A DNA stretch of 64,000 nucleotides from JAZKFT01 sp039925965 (GTDB lineage: Bacteria > Bacteroidota > Bacteroidia > Chitinophagales > Chitinophagaceae), in the NCBI GenBank assembly GCA_039925965.1, contig JBDSXW010000017.1, positions 1-64,000 on the forward strand, read 5' to 3'. Within the stretch, counting starts at the first letter, position 1, and each line of letters starts with the position of its first letter. Of the stretch, positions 35,850 to 44,233 are shown piece by piece. The translations under genes were made by a program, and so were the position numbers. The notes beneath the pieces were generated by a model that searched no databases, was not told the DNA's origin, and saw nothing but the letters and a program-made list of their open reading frames with translations.

Positions 35850-36652
35850 GTGCAAGACCCGAATACGATTTACAGCAGGGAGTATTAGCTAATAGCAAGG
35901 GTGTCCGCCGTAAGGTGGAATCTGAAGGAAGCTGTTGGCAAACATTCTGGCTTACGAACAGGAACTTCATATAAGGCGTGGTAGTGTGGGTGATGTTGCA
36001 AAACAAACAAAAGCCCTGTATTGTACGGAATGCTATTGCGTAAATGAAAAGGCTGCATAAATGGAAAGCGGATATACTTACCCTGAGAGGCCTGCGTAGA
36101 AGCTGGCGGAGGTATGAGCGAATGCCGAATCGGCAATCCCGCACGTGCGGGATTAAATTAAAGAATACTGGAATGGTGTATGCAGAAGTCAGCCGAGGTC
36201 ATAGTAAGCTGGCAACGAGCAGTCGCGTGGTCAAACAGGCACGGGACGGAGGTCTCACCGAAGGACGAAGGGCTGAATGCCAGGGCCAAAAGCAAGCTGC
36301 AGCAATGAGACGAAATGGTAAGAACGAGGCTGCGGATAGGCATCTGGAAACAATGGAAACGGCCATGGACAAGGGGGACACATTTAACCAAACTGGGGAT
36401 TAACCGACAAAAGGCGTACGAATGGAGCAACAGCCGGAAAGGGTATTGCAGGATAGCCCACAGCCCGATATTATGCCGTGCGCTGAACAACGAATATTTT
36501 ACACGTATGAGGTATACCAGATTTGCCAACCATTATTACTGGAACAAAGAACACCAACTTAAATTATTCTAACAAACCGCCCGTATACCGAACGGTATGT
36601 ACGATGGTGTGAGAGGACAGCAGGGGAAATAATCCCCTGCTGTCTACTCGAT
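35850..36652 (+). mobile_element. Group II intron with deleted reverse-transcriptase core
   Basis: The 5' part (about 35890-36120) has the conserved domain I texture of bacterial group II introns: GGGTGTCCGCCGTAAGGTGG, then TCTGAAGGAAGCTG and ACGAACAGGAACTTCATA. The 3' end has a domain V-like segment (about 36576-36607: ACCGCCCGTATACC ... GGTATGTACGATGGTG). Domain VI follows: an 11-bp perfect hairpin 36616-36626/36634-36644 and a candidate bulged branch-point A at 36646, six bases before the inferred 3' end. The 5' boundary at GTGCAAG (35850) is inferred. The intron starts about 28 bases after the purM terminator. It is only about 0.8 kb because most of the intron protein is missing. Confidence 0.85.
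36180..36572 (+). pseudogene. Group II intron-encoded protein, internally deleted
   Basis: The frame opens M-Q-K-S-A-E-V-I-V-S-W, the usual N-terminus of these proteins, and runs 42 codons to TGA at 36306-36308. It then continues in the same frame from 36309 with D-E-M-V-R-T-R-L-R-I-G-I-W-K-Q-W-K-R and the group II maturase (GIIM) C-terminal domain: L-G-I-N-R-Q-K-A-Y-E-W-S-N-S-R-K-G-Y, then S-P-I-L-C-R-A-L-N-N-E-Y, ending H-Q-L-K-L-F. The entire finger-palm region, including the Y-x-D-D active site (about 300 aa), is absent. It cannot be an active reverse transcriptase; the intron could only move with help from another copy. Confidence 0.88.
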
Positions 36653-36697
36653 TACCAGAGAAAAAATCCGTCTTTAACCGCTACATCTGCGTTTGAA

Positions 36698-37270
36698 TTA
36701 TCTGACGGCAGAATTCACCGTTGTGGGTTTTAAGTAACCATTGGTGGCAAGAAAGCCGGCGATATCCACCAGCGACTTAATACCACTGGCAATCTTTTCG
36801 ATGCGTTGCGAAAACTGGCTAAGGTCATCCTTCCGCTTCCGCATTTGTCCTGTAACTGCGCTCAGCTTATCCGCAGATATGTTAAGATCTTTAATAATGA
36901 TTTTGTCCAGATCCAGGCTGATCCTGTTCTTGGCCATCCGCATATCGTTAATAGAGGCATTGAAAAAATTAAGACTGCCATTAGCCCGCAATGTGTCGTA
37001 ATTAACCGTTGCCTGCATGTTACCGATCAGGGCATCAATCGAATCTCTTAGCGCTGTAGTTTTTGCAACTGCTTCTGCCACCATCCTGGTGCCCGGTGGT
37101 ATTGAAATAATTGAAGGTTCGGATGATCGTGATTCCATAGAATCAGTAGCAAGACGCTCTTCATTAATAGCGTTACTCCCGGCCGTTTTTTTATCGTCGC
37201 CGGAAGCGCAACCGTAAAAAAGGACCATCAGCAATACACAAAACAGTTTATTATATCTTTTGCGCTTCAT
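36698..37270 (-). CDS. Lipoprotein of unknown function
   Basis: This 190-aa protein has a lipoprotein signal peptide (L-F-Y-G-C, Cys21). A short Ser/Glu-rich linker (about 30-55) is followed by a helical domain (about 60-185) with charged heptad-like stretches such as R-M-A-K-N-R-I-S-L-D-L-D-K-I-I-I-K-D. No family was recognised. Its ATG lies three bases after the stop of the second lipoprotein gene at 37274, so the two are co-transcribed and may act together in the periplasm or at the outer membrane. Confidence 0.75.
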   Translation of the reverse strand: MKRKRYNKLFCVLLMVLFYGCASGDDKKTAGSNAINEERLATDSMESRSSEPSIISIPPGTRMVAEAVAKTTALRDSIDALIGNMQATVNYDTLRANGSLNFFNASINDMRMAKNRISLDLDKIIIKDLNISADKLSAVTGQMRKRKDDLSQFSQRIEKIASGIKSLVDIAGFLATNGYLKPTTVNSAVR

Positions 37271-37273
37271 AAG

Positions 37274-38200
37274 TTATTTTTCAGTTGACAAGTTAAGCCA
37301 TGCCTTTTTTAGTTCGTGGGCAGAAAGCACGAGGTTCTTATTTTCCTCTATCCATTCCTTTCGGGTAAGTTTATAAGTATAAGATTCCTTCAGCCTTGTA
37401 AAACTCTTCCGAATATTCTGGATGGCCGCCAGGTTTTGCTCATAGACCGATTTAATCTGGCCATGCCTGCGGATCATATCGAGGTAGAGCGGGTTGTAAT
37501 TGGTATAATACAAATACGGCTGGTTGATTGAGGTATTCCGGGCACTACGGATCGTTTCTAAAAATCCGGTATAGGCGCTGTTGATATCAGCGGGGATACC
37601 GTCAATATCCTGTTTGATGCGTGGCGCAAAAAGTTTGCTGTAATTGTCGCATACATCCATTACAGCACTATAACCCGAATCAATGGATTCTTTCAAAAAC
37701 TTCTTCTGCATTTTCCGAAGGTGGTATTCCCCCATTGAAACAATGATTTTCGACATGAAATTACCCAAAGAGACGGGGAGGGGCCGCGGGCAAAACTGGT
37801 TATATTTTCTTACCAGCGAGTCCATATTACATTGCCAGTCGCCGGCGTCCTTTTTCAGATTTTTATAATCTTCGTCGCTGGTAAGTGCCTCGAGCAGCGT
37901 AGAATAACTTACGAGAATGCCATAGAGCGATGCGTACTCGGCGGCATTCGATTCGCTCTCTATTTTTTGCTGGAAATTTTCATTTAAGGATTCGATCAGG
38001 TACGCCGGGCTGTCGGTGGTGGCAATAGAAAGCTGCACAATATCATATTTGAGCTGCCACATGTTTTTATACACGGCCGTGGTATTGGCTGCAATATCTT
38101 TGGTAGCGCCGGCAACACTTTTAACGGCCGCCACATTTATTTTCTGGCTGCTACATGCGCCAAGCAATAAAATGATCACGCTTAGGGATGGTCTTCTCAT
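37274..38200 (-). CDS. Lipoprotein of unknown function, operon partner of 36698
   Basis: This 308-aa protein has a short lipoprotein signal peptide (L-L-L-G-A-C, Cys16). The mature part is almost entirely helical: K-N-M-W-Q-L-K-Y-D-I-V-Q-L near 50, E-Y-H-L-R-K-M-Q-K-K-F-L-K near 160, and a C-terminal segment rich in K, E and L. Two Cys residues near 123 and 136 could pair. No family was recognised. It is the first gene of a two-gene set with 36698, transcribed away from the thioredoxin gene. A structural or scaffolding role is only inference. Confidence 0.75.
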   Translation of the reverse strand: MRRPSLSVIILLLGACSSQKINVAAVKSVAGATKDIAANTTAVYKNMWQLKYDIVQLSIATTDSPAYLIESLNENFQQKIESESNAAEYASLYGILVSYSTLLEALTSDEDYKNLKKDAGDWQCNMDSLVRKYNQFCPRPLPVSLGNFMSKIIVSMGEYHLRKMQKKFLKESIDSGYSAVMDVCDNYSKLFAPRIKQDIDGIPADINSAYTGFLETIRSARNTSINQPYLYYTNYNPLYLDMIRRHGQIKSVYEQNLAAIQNIRKSFTRLKESYTYKLTRKEWIEENKNLVLSAHELKKAWLNLSTEK

Positions 38201-38317
38201 AAGTTGCTAACAGACACGGAAGATAACAGCAATTCCTTAACAGTTCAATACCCTTTCGTGGGTAAATTTTTCCACCGCAAAATGGATTAACGCATAGCTT
38301 CGCCCCTAAATTTTGAT

Positions 38318-38803
38318 ATGAAAAAGATCGTTTTATATTCCCTGGTGTTTTTTGCGGCAGTTTCGTGTAAGGAGTCTTCAGACAGTAGTAAAGATGGAAT
38401 AGCCGCAGATAACGGAACTACAGTAGTAGCTGAAAAGACTTCCACCGAACCTACTATTGCCTCCAAACCTGCTACAGGTTGGAACGGGATTTTAAAAATG
38501 AACGACAACGGCTATGCGAACAAAATAGCTTCCACCTCCAGGCTAACAATTGTGGATTTCAGCGCCGAATGGTGCGGTCCATGCAAACAATTGCACCCGA
38601 TTCTGGAGTCTGTCGCCAAAGAACTTGATGGCAAAGTAAATTTTGGAAATGTGGATGTGGATGAAAGCCCGAAAATTGCTTCTGAACTGGCCATCACCAG
38701 CATTCCGCTGCTGGTATTTTATAAAGATGGAAAAATAGTTGATAAAACGATCGGCCTGATGTCTGAAGCAGACCTCAAGGCCAAGATCAACGAACATTTA
38801 TAA
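38318..38803 (+). CDS. Lipoprotein thioredoxin
   Basis: This 161-aa protein has a lipobox (A-V-S-C, Cys17), a Ser/Thr-rich spacer to about residue 55, and a thioredoxin domain with the redox pair C86-G-P-C89 in A-E-W-C-G-P-C-K-Q. The cis-Pro segment I-T-S-I-P-L-L-V-F-Y-K-D-G-K is intact. It should act as a membrane-tethered thiol oxidoreductase outside the cytoplasm. TAAATTTTG stands shortly before the ATG, near the -7 consensus. It is followed after one base by the metallo-beta-lactamase-fold gene, forming an operon. Confidence 0.9.
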   Translation: MKKIVLYSLVFFAAVSCKESSDSSKDGIAADNGTTVVAEKTSTEPTIASKPATGWNGILKMNDNGYANKIASTSRLTIVDFSAEWCGPCKQLHPILESVAKELDGKVNFGNVDVDESPKIASELAITSIPLLVFYKDGKIVDKTIGLMSEADLKAKINEHL

Positions 38804-38804
38804 T

Positions 38805-39635
38805 ATGTCGCTTTTTATTACATCGCTTAATTCCGGCAGTAATGGCAACTGCTACTATGTGGGCAACCACAACGAAGCAATCCTGGTAGACGCCGGAATA
38901 TCATGTAGGGAAACAGAGACCCGGATGGACCGCCTCGGGCTATCCATGCTGAAAGTCAAAGCGATTTTTATTTCGCATGAGCATACAGATCATATAAAAG
39001 GGCTGGAGATACTTTCAAAAAAGTACCAGCTACCCGTTTATATAACCGAGGCTACCCGGCGGCAAGGCAGGCTCAAGCTGGACATGCAGTTGGCAAATAT
39101 CTTTTCGGCCAAAGCGCCGGTAACCATTGGCGCACTGGCTATTACCGCCTTTGCGAAAATGCACGATGCAGCGGATCCATATAGTTTTACTGTGACCTGT
39201 AATGGAATTACCGTCGGGGTATTTACAGATATCGGCACACCATGCAAGCACCTGGTGTACCATTTTAAACAATGCCATGCTGCGTTTCTCGAAGCGAACT
39301 ACGACGATGAAATGCTGGACAACGGTAGCTATCCATATTTTCTGAAAAAAAGAATTACTGACGGCAATGGTCACCTGAGCAATAAGCAGGCTTTGGAACT
39401 GTTTCTAACACATAAGCCACCTTTCCTGAGCCACCTTATCTTATCGCACCTATCAAAAAATAATAATTGCCCCGTGCTGGTGAAGGATTTGTTTGAACAA
39501 AATGCTAACGGCGTTCAAATCGTGGTCGCATCCAGGGATCAGGAGACTGAACTGTATCAAATTGTACAATCAGACACTGACAATTTAAAGGTCGTCTTTA
39601 TAACGAAAGCTGAACAACTAACCTTTTCTTTTTAG
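38805..39635 (+). CDS. MBL-fold metallohydrolase (YycJ/WalJ-like)
   Basis: This 276-aa protein has the metallo-beta-lactamase fold. The metal site is visible as H58-E-H-T-D62-H63, preceded by the N-terminal strand L-N-S-G-S-N-G-N-C-Y-Y. Further ligand positions fit F-T-D-I-G-T near 143, E-A-N-Y-D-D-E near 165 and the terminal H-L-S-K-N region near 210. The G-S-N-G-N start and size match the YycJ/WalJ group, thought to act on nucleic acids. It starts one base after the thioredoxin stop, with no signal peptide of its own. Confidence 0.88.
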   Translation: MSLFITSLNSGSNGNCYYVGNHNEAILVDAGISCRETETRMDRLGLSMLKVKAIFISHEHTDHIKGLEILSKKYQLPVYITEATRRQGRLKLDMQLANIFSAKAPVTIGALAITAFAKMHDAADPYSFTVTCNGITVGVFTDIGTPCKHLVYHFKQCHAAFLEANYDDEMLDNGSYPYFLKKRITDGNGHLSNKQALELFLTHKPPFLSHLILSHLSKNNNCPVLVKDLFEQNANGVQIVVASRDQETELYQIVQSDTDNLKVVFITKAEQLTFSF

Positions 39636-39659
39636 TAAGCCACCTCCAGGGCTGTGTTA

Positions 39660-39984
39660 TTAAGTCAGAGCGCCGTTTCTACACTCAGTCTCACAAAGAA
39701 TCTTTTTTATCTGCCCGAACCAGGACTCCGGATTTGTAGTTTCTTTTTTATCCATGCCTTCGGAATAACCCGGTAATATCTCCTCAAAGCTGGCAATATC
39801 CGCACCTTCCACAATCCTGCCTTCGCAGTACACATGGTTTTTGTCTTTGGGGTAATATTTTTTAAGACCAACCATTGTTGCAACAGCCGCCTTAAGCACC
39901 ATTTCTAAGGCCGGGAAGCGAACAACGCCGGAAAAACAAAGCAGCAACCACGAAGGCCGCCAGCGATTTGATTTGAAGCCACAT
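39660..39984 (-). pseudogene. Truncated, frameshifted copy of a DKNYY lipoprotein
   Basis: From an ATG at 39984 the frame gives M-W-L-Q-I-K-S-L-A-A-F-V-V-A-A-L-F-F-R-R-C, a lipoprotein-like signal, then stops. In the next frame the sequence continues with K-K-Y-Y-P-K-D-K-N-H-V-Y-C-E-G-R-I-V-E-G-A-D-I-A-S-F-E-E. That matches the C-terminal part of the neighbouring gene at 40052. The copy lacks most internal repeats. It is probably a decayed tandem duplication; a 95-codon frame from a TTG (39947) is the only intact part. Confidence 0.6.
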
Positions 39985-40051
39985 GGTATACTAATTGGTG
40001 TGAAGAAATGGTATCAGTAAATCCCGCTTACTTATAAATAGGAATAGACCT

Positions 40052-40912
40052 TTACAATGAGTCTTTTTTATTTACTGGAACCAGCACGCCCGATTTATAA
40101 TTGCCATATTTGTCTTTACCGGTTGCGAATTCTTCCAATTCTTCAAAACTGCCGATGTCTGCTCCCTTCACGATTCTGTTTTCGTAAAACACATGATTTT
40201 TGTCTTTTGCATAATATTTACCGAGGCCCTGGAAGGTTAAAGGATCAGCTTCGTCCATAATTTTCCATATTACTGTACTGCCCATCACTGATACCCATAC
40301 GTGGTTTTTGTCCTCGAAATGATACACTGTGAGTTTCTTGAAACTTGCGCCATCTGCACCTTCAATGGGTTGGTTGTGATCGTATACATGGTTGCGGTCG
40401 CTGGTAAGATGATCACTGCCAAACATGGGTGATATTTTAAATGTTGCTACATCGACGCCTTCCAGCTTTTCATTGCCGGAAAACACATTTTTACTATCGC
40501 GGGCATACAGCCAATCATCCAGGTTTACTACACCAGGTTTGGTTTCTGGGTTCGGCACTATGGCAAAATGAGCGCCATCATCACTTACTTTCTTTTGCGC
40601 ACAATAGCCGTATAATTTGTCTTTGGAAAACGATCCGCCTAAGTATTCAAAAGTTTCAGGATCTGCACCCTCAATGACCTCGTCTCTGTTGTACACATGA
40701 CTTTTATCTTTACCAAAATCATTACTAATTACGGAAAAGCTGCCTGGATCAGCGTCTTTCAAAAGAAGACCTGTTGCAGGAAAACCCGTGTAATAACGAA
40801 CTTCTCCTTTCTCTGTTTGGTATCCGACCCGAAGGCCGGGAGTGAGTGAACAGCCGGATGAAATAAAAAATGCAGACCCCATAGAAACGATTAAGAGAGT
40901 TTTAGACAACAT
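40052..40912 (-). CDS. DKNYY-domain lipoprotein
   Basis: This 286-aa lipoprotein has the lipobox S-S-G-C (Cys21). It consists of about five repeats of the DKNYY pattern: D-K-S-H-V-Y-N, D-K-L-Y-G-Y, D-R-N-H-V-Y-D, D-K-N-H-V-W and D-K-N-H-V-F-Y. Each is followed by E-G-A-D or a variant and a P-x-T-F or A-x-S-F element. DKNYY proteins are envelope proteins of unknown role. A broken copy lies directly downstream at 39660. The repeats are complete, so this copy is likely functional. Confidence 0.85.
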   Translation of the reverse strand: MLSKTLLIVSMGSAFFISSGCSLTPGLRVGYQTEKGEVRYYTGFPATGLLLKDADPGSFSVISNDFGKDKSHVYNRDEVIEGADPETFEYLGGSFSKDKLYGYCAQKKVSDDGAHFAIVPNPETKPGVVNLDDWLYARDSKNVFSGNEKLEGVDVATFKISPMFGSDHLTSDRNHVYDHNQPIEGADGASFKKLTVYHFEDKNHVWVSVMGSTVIWKIMDEADPLTFQGLGKYYAKDKNHVFYENRIVKGADIGSFEELEEFATGKDKYGNYKSGVLVPVNKKDSL

Positions 40913-41105
40913 AGTATTGAGATTATGGGTGTGAAGGAAAGGTTTAGCAAAAATAATCCCCGGGTTTGCCTCGGAAATGACTGATTGGTATATGGCTGCT
41001 TTCGATTTAGATTAGGAAAAAAACATCCGACTGGAGTAATATAGCAATATGGCTTTCACAGTTTGCAAAACACAGCTGTGTGCATTAACTTTCCAAAAAA
41101 TCACG

Positions 41106-41456
41106 ATGATCAAAATCAATAGTTCCAACGTAACCATAATGGTTACAGATATGGACAAAGCAGTAAGCTTTTACGAAAGTATTGGTCTTGTGATTCAGCA
41201 ACGCTGGGGCAATCATTACGCCATGCTAACGGCCGCAGGAATTACCATCGGCCTGCATCCAACTGAAATAATCACCCCTAACTCGGGCACCGTATCGATC
41301 GGCTTTATGATCGACACCATTGCCGATGCCAAAAGACTGCTCGATAGTAACCAGATTGGCTACACTGTCGAAGCAGACGGCAAATCGGGTATCTACGCTC
41401 ATTTTAAAGATCCGTTTGGGACAATCTTGTATTTCGTAGAACCAAAATGGGAGTAA
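41106..41456 (+). CDS. VOC-family (glyoxalase/bleomycin-resistance fold) protein
   Basis: This 116-aa protein is a single vicinal-oxygen-chelate domain: V-T-I-M-V-T-D-M-D-K-A-V-S-F-Y-E-S-I-G-L at the start, G-I-T-I-G-L-H-P-T near 45, and H-F-K-D-P-F-G-T-I-L-Y-F-V-E at the end. A longer frame starts at 41049, but the ATG at 41106 matches the family start. The substrate cannot be deduced; small single-domain VOC proteins include glyoxalases, resistance proteins and dioxygenases. It converges with the ABC ATPase gene. Confidence 0.85.
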   Translation: MIKINSSNVTIMVTDMDKAVSFYESIGLVIQQRWGNHYAMLTAAGITIGLHPTEIITPNSGTVSIGFMIDTIADAKRLLDSNQIGYTVEADGKSGIYAHFKDPFGTILYFVEPKWE

Positions 41457-41483
41457 TTGAGCCGGGGTTAACAACAGCAACAC

Positions 41484-42488
41484 CTACACATATATCACTT
41501 GAGCTGGGTCCAAAGAAATATAAACCACGCTACCCTTCTCCAGGTTGCAGTCAATTGTTTTCAATACGATAGAATCTTCATTAAGCAACACTTCCAACTC
41601 GTAATAACTGCCATAAAAAAGCACCCGCTTTACAACACCTCTCAATGCCCCATCATCCTCGGTAGCAAGGATAAAATGCTCAGGGCGAATCAGCATGTTT
41701 TTGCCATTCATCTTCAGTCCCGGCAGGTGTGATAAGATCTCGGCCAGCGATAGGTTCACCTCATTAAAAAAGCCAAACAAACCGGCCACATACTCATTCA
41801 TCGGCTTATTGTAAATAGTGGCGGGAGTGCCGCGCTGCGATATCCGACCATCTTTCATCACGATAATTTCATCCGCCCAGGAAAGGGTGTCCAACGGGTC
41901 GTGCGATACCAGGATGCAACTCAGTCCCAGTTTTTCGCCAAGGTTTTGAATAACGGATTTTAAAATATTTTTGTGGATCATGTCCAGGTTGCTGAAAGGC
42001 TCATCCATCAACAACAGGCGAGGCGCGGCGACCAAAAGTCTGGCCAGGGCAACCCGCTGTTTCTCGCCACCCGACAACTGGTCAGTGCGGCGGTCCAGCA
42101 AGTGGTGGATATGACATAGCTTGTACAATTGACGGGCAGAAGCGTCTGTCGCAGCGTCATCATCGCTCAATATATGGTTGTAAATTAGTACTTGTTCTAC
42201 GGTTAGGTTATTGGGCAATTCAAATTGCTGGCTCAGGTAGGCGATACCCGCATGCCCGGGAATTAGTTTTTCCTCGGGCACTTTTTTTACTCTTTCGTTT
42301 TCAAACCAAACAGCGCCCGCATCGGGTGAAGCCAGCCCAGCGATAATCTTCATCAGTGTGCTTTTGCCCGAGCCTGTTTCGCCGGCGATAGCGATCTTTT
42401 GAAATGTTTGCTGGGTGAAACTGATATCCTGTAATACAAAACCATTGGTCCCCTGTTTGCTAATTCCAGAGACGCTTAATAAACTCAT
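41484..42488 (-). CDS. ABC transporter ATP-binding protein with TOBE-like domain
   Basis: This 334-aa ATPase (start ATG 42488, preferred to an in-frame start 42 bases upstream) has Walker A G-E-T-G-S-G-K-S (36-43), signature L-S-G-G-E-K-Q-R near 140, Walker B L-L-L-M-D-E-P-F near 165, and the switch His in L-V-S-H-D near 195. The C-terminal 100 residues include L-I-R-P-E-H-F and a small beta domain like the TOBE domains of sugar, molybdate or Fe(III) importers. No permease or binding protein is next to it. Substrate unknown. Confidence 0.88.
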   Translation of the reverse strand: MSLLSVSGISKQGTNGFVLQDISFTQQTFQKIAIAGETGSGKSTLMKIIAGLASPDAGAVWFENERVKKVPEEKLIPGHAGIAYLSQQFELPNNLTVEQVLIYNHILSDDDAATDASARQLYKLCHIHHLLDRRTDQLSGGEKQRVALARLLVAAPRLLLMDEPFSNLDMIHKNILKSVIQNLGEKLGLSCILVSHDPLDTLSWADEIIVMKDGRISQRGTPATIYNKPMNEYVAGLFGFFNEVNLSLAEILSHLPGLKMNGKNMLIRPEHFILATEDDGALRGVVKRVLFYGSYYELEVLLNEDSIVLKTIDCNLEKGSVVYISLDPAQVIYV

Positions 42489-42583
42489 ATGTTTTAAAGG
42501 AAGGTAAGGCCCGAAAATAGGATTTAGCACGACTTAAAGTCCGCGATAGTTGCGCACAGTTGTCAATAAATGTTGTAGTGATA

Positions 42584-43231
42584 TCAGGGAAGGTCGTAAT
42601 CCACCACCCGTTTCAGGAATTTACGGTCGCGGATTACCCAGGTAACTTCGTATTTATCGGGCACTTCCCGGTTAACCAGGTGGATGTACATAGTGATTTT
42701 ATCAGGAGAATAGTACACGCCGCTGAGCGTCTTTTCAATCCCGGCCTTATCCTTAAACACAAACCTGGGATTGTAAATGTCTTTAAAAGCGACTTCAGGA
42801 ACCCGGACTGTATCTTTATCAACGATCATCGTAACCGAAGCGATGGTAACTTTTGGCATAGTACCATAGTCACCGTAAAAACCTTTGCCATCAATCTTTT
42901 GAAGGTGCTTCTTTTCGATATCCGAATAAAAAAGTTTGTGTTTGATCGGATCGAAAGTACCAGTGGTGATTAACACCTGGGTGGTCCCTTCCTGCCACTT
43001 CATTGTTTTGTCTTTTACGCCGATTGTCGGCATGGACCGGAGTGTGTCTTTACCCATACTTTCGTCTACGCCACCATAGGCAAAAGCCGCCAGGTCGCGG
43101 CGGATATCCTTCTCAGGCACTTTGGAAAACGATTCCCATCTTTTGCGGTAGTCGGGAACGTCATCGTCCTGCGCTTTGGCATGCGTGCAAACTGCAGCCA
43201 ACAGTAAAAGAATTTCTAAACGCATATACAT
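42584..43231 (-). CDS. Exported protein of unknown function
   Basis: This 215-aa protein has a signal peptide of about 21 residues (ending A-K-A-Q). The mature part is beta-rich with charged loops and strands such as T-T-G-T-F-D-P-I-K-H-K and V-T-I-A-S-V-T-M-I-V-D-K-D-T-V. No lipobox, membrane helix or named family was recognised. The second Met (43225) is an alternative start. It lies 95 bases upstream of the ABC ATPase on the same strand, and a shared transcript is possible. Confidence 0.7.
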   Translation of the reverse strand: MYMRLEILLLLAAVCTHAKAQDDDVPDYRKRWESFSKVPEKDIRRDLAAFAYGGVDESMGKDTLRSMPTIGVKDKTMKWQEGTTQVLITTGTFDPIKHKLFYSDIEKKHLQKIDGKGFYGDYGTMPKVTIASVTMIVDKDTVRVPEVAFKDIYNPRFVFKDKAGIEKTLSGVYYSPDKITMYIHLVNREVPDKYEVTWVIRDRKFLKRVVDYDLP

Positions 43232-43312
43232 CTAATTTAAACGGCTAAAATATACCTAATCCGCTGCTACAATTCCCCTTGTTTTGTTAAGGTATGATAC
43301 CGCTTTTGATGC

Positions 43313-43978
43313 TTACCGTATCCTGATACCTACTACAAACGGATTTGGGGCGAAAATAGCCGTGTCAGGTCTATAGCCGAACACAATGTTTAATGAATCA
43401 GCTGAAACTGGTTGTACAGTGGCGGATAGCAATTTTTCCTGTGGTATCCTGAAAACGTTGTCGATAGAATAATAGGTCTCAGAAATACCATGCTTCACAA
43501 CCAACTGGGGTAAGGTTACCAGGTACATTGCCAGGTCTTTCTTCTGAATGCGGTACTTACCATCCTCATAAAATACCCGGGATTTTTTTTCATCCGTATG
43601 TAAAGCAGCTATACAGGTTATAGCCAGTACTGGTACCAGAATAATAATAGCAAAATTTCTCAGAATATTGATGCCGAGGTTCCCGTTCATAAAAAGAACA
43701 AAAAACAAACCCGATAATGACGCGATAATTAATAACCAGCCCAGTGATCCATAGCCCCTTAGACCTTCAGTGACGGTTGTAAGAAAACTGAAATAAAAAC
43801 AAATGCCTAGGATAGTTACATACAGTATGCCGCTTCCAACCCATAAAAAGGATGGCATCACAAATTGCTGGCTTCTGTTAGCGAGCGTTATAGATTTAAT
43901 AATTAATAGGATCACCGCAGAAAGTACAAAGATTAAAACTGCCATTAGAAAATTTTGAACATTAAAAGTACATGCCAC
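43313..43978 (-). CDS. Integral membrane protein of unknown function
   Basis: This 221-aa protein has about four membrane helices in the first 135 residues (F-L-M-A-V-L-I-F-V-L-S-A-V-I-L near 15, L-Y-V-T-I-L-G-I-C-F near 50, L-L-I-I-A-S-L-S-G near 80, A-I-I-L-V-P-V-L-A near 110). A soluble C-terminal region of about 85 residues begins H-T-D-E-K-K-S-R-V-F-Y. No family was recognised. It is divergent from smc. Confidence 0.7.
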   Translation of the reverse strand: MACTFNVQNFLMAVLIFVLSAVILLIIKSITLANRSQQFVMPSFLWVGSGILYVTILGICFYFSFLTTVTEGLRGYGSLGWLLIIASLSGLFFVLFMNGNLGINILRNFAIIILVPVLAITCIAALHTDEKKSRVFYEDGKYRIQKKDLAMYLVTLPQLVVKHGISETYYSIDNVFRIPQEKLLSATVQPVSADSLNIVFGYRPDTAIFAPNPFVVGIRIR

Positions 43979-44201
43979 AAATGCTGGCTAAAATACCGCT
44001 TCAAGGGTATTTTAATTTTTTTGAAGAGACAGTGTCGTCTAAAAGAGACCATTCATTTTCAAAAAGCATCAAGAGATTACCAGTTTGCAAGGATATCGTA
44101 ACCGAAAAAAATGAATCCTTTAAAAAACCACGCTATTAATTTAAAATTCCACAGCCCGATTAAGTTTTCAACACGGGCCTGAATTGTAGCCGTTTTTACG
44201 T

Positions 44202-44209
44202 TAGGTTTG
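44202..44209 (+). promoter_or_regulatory. Candidate -7 element of smc
   Basis: TAGGTTTG is an exact TAnnTTTG match, 24 bases before the GTG start at 44234. A TTG at 44184-44186 may be part of the upstream element, though the spacing is short. Confidence 0.5.
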
Positions 44210-44233
44210 TCGTCCTACTAAACTTTCTACGAA

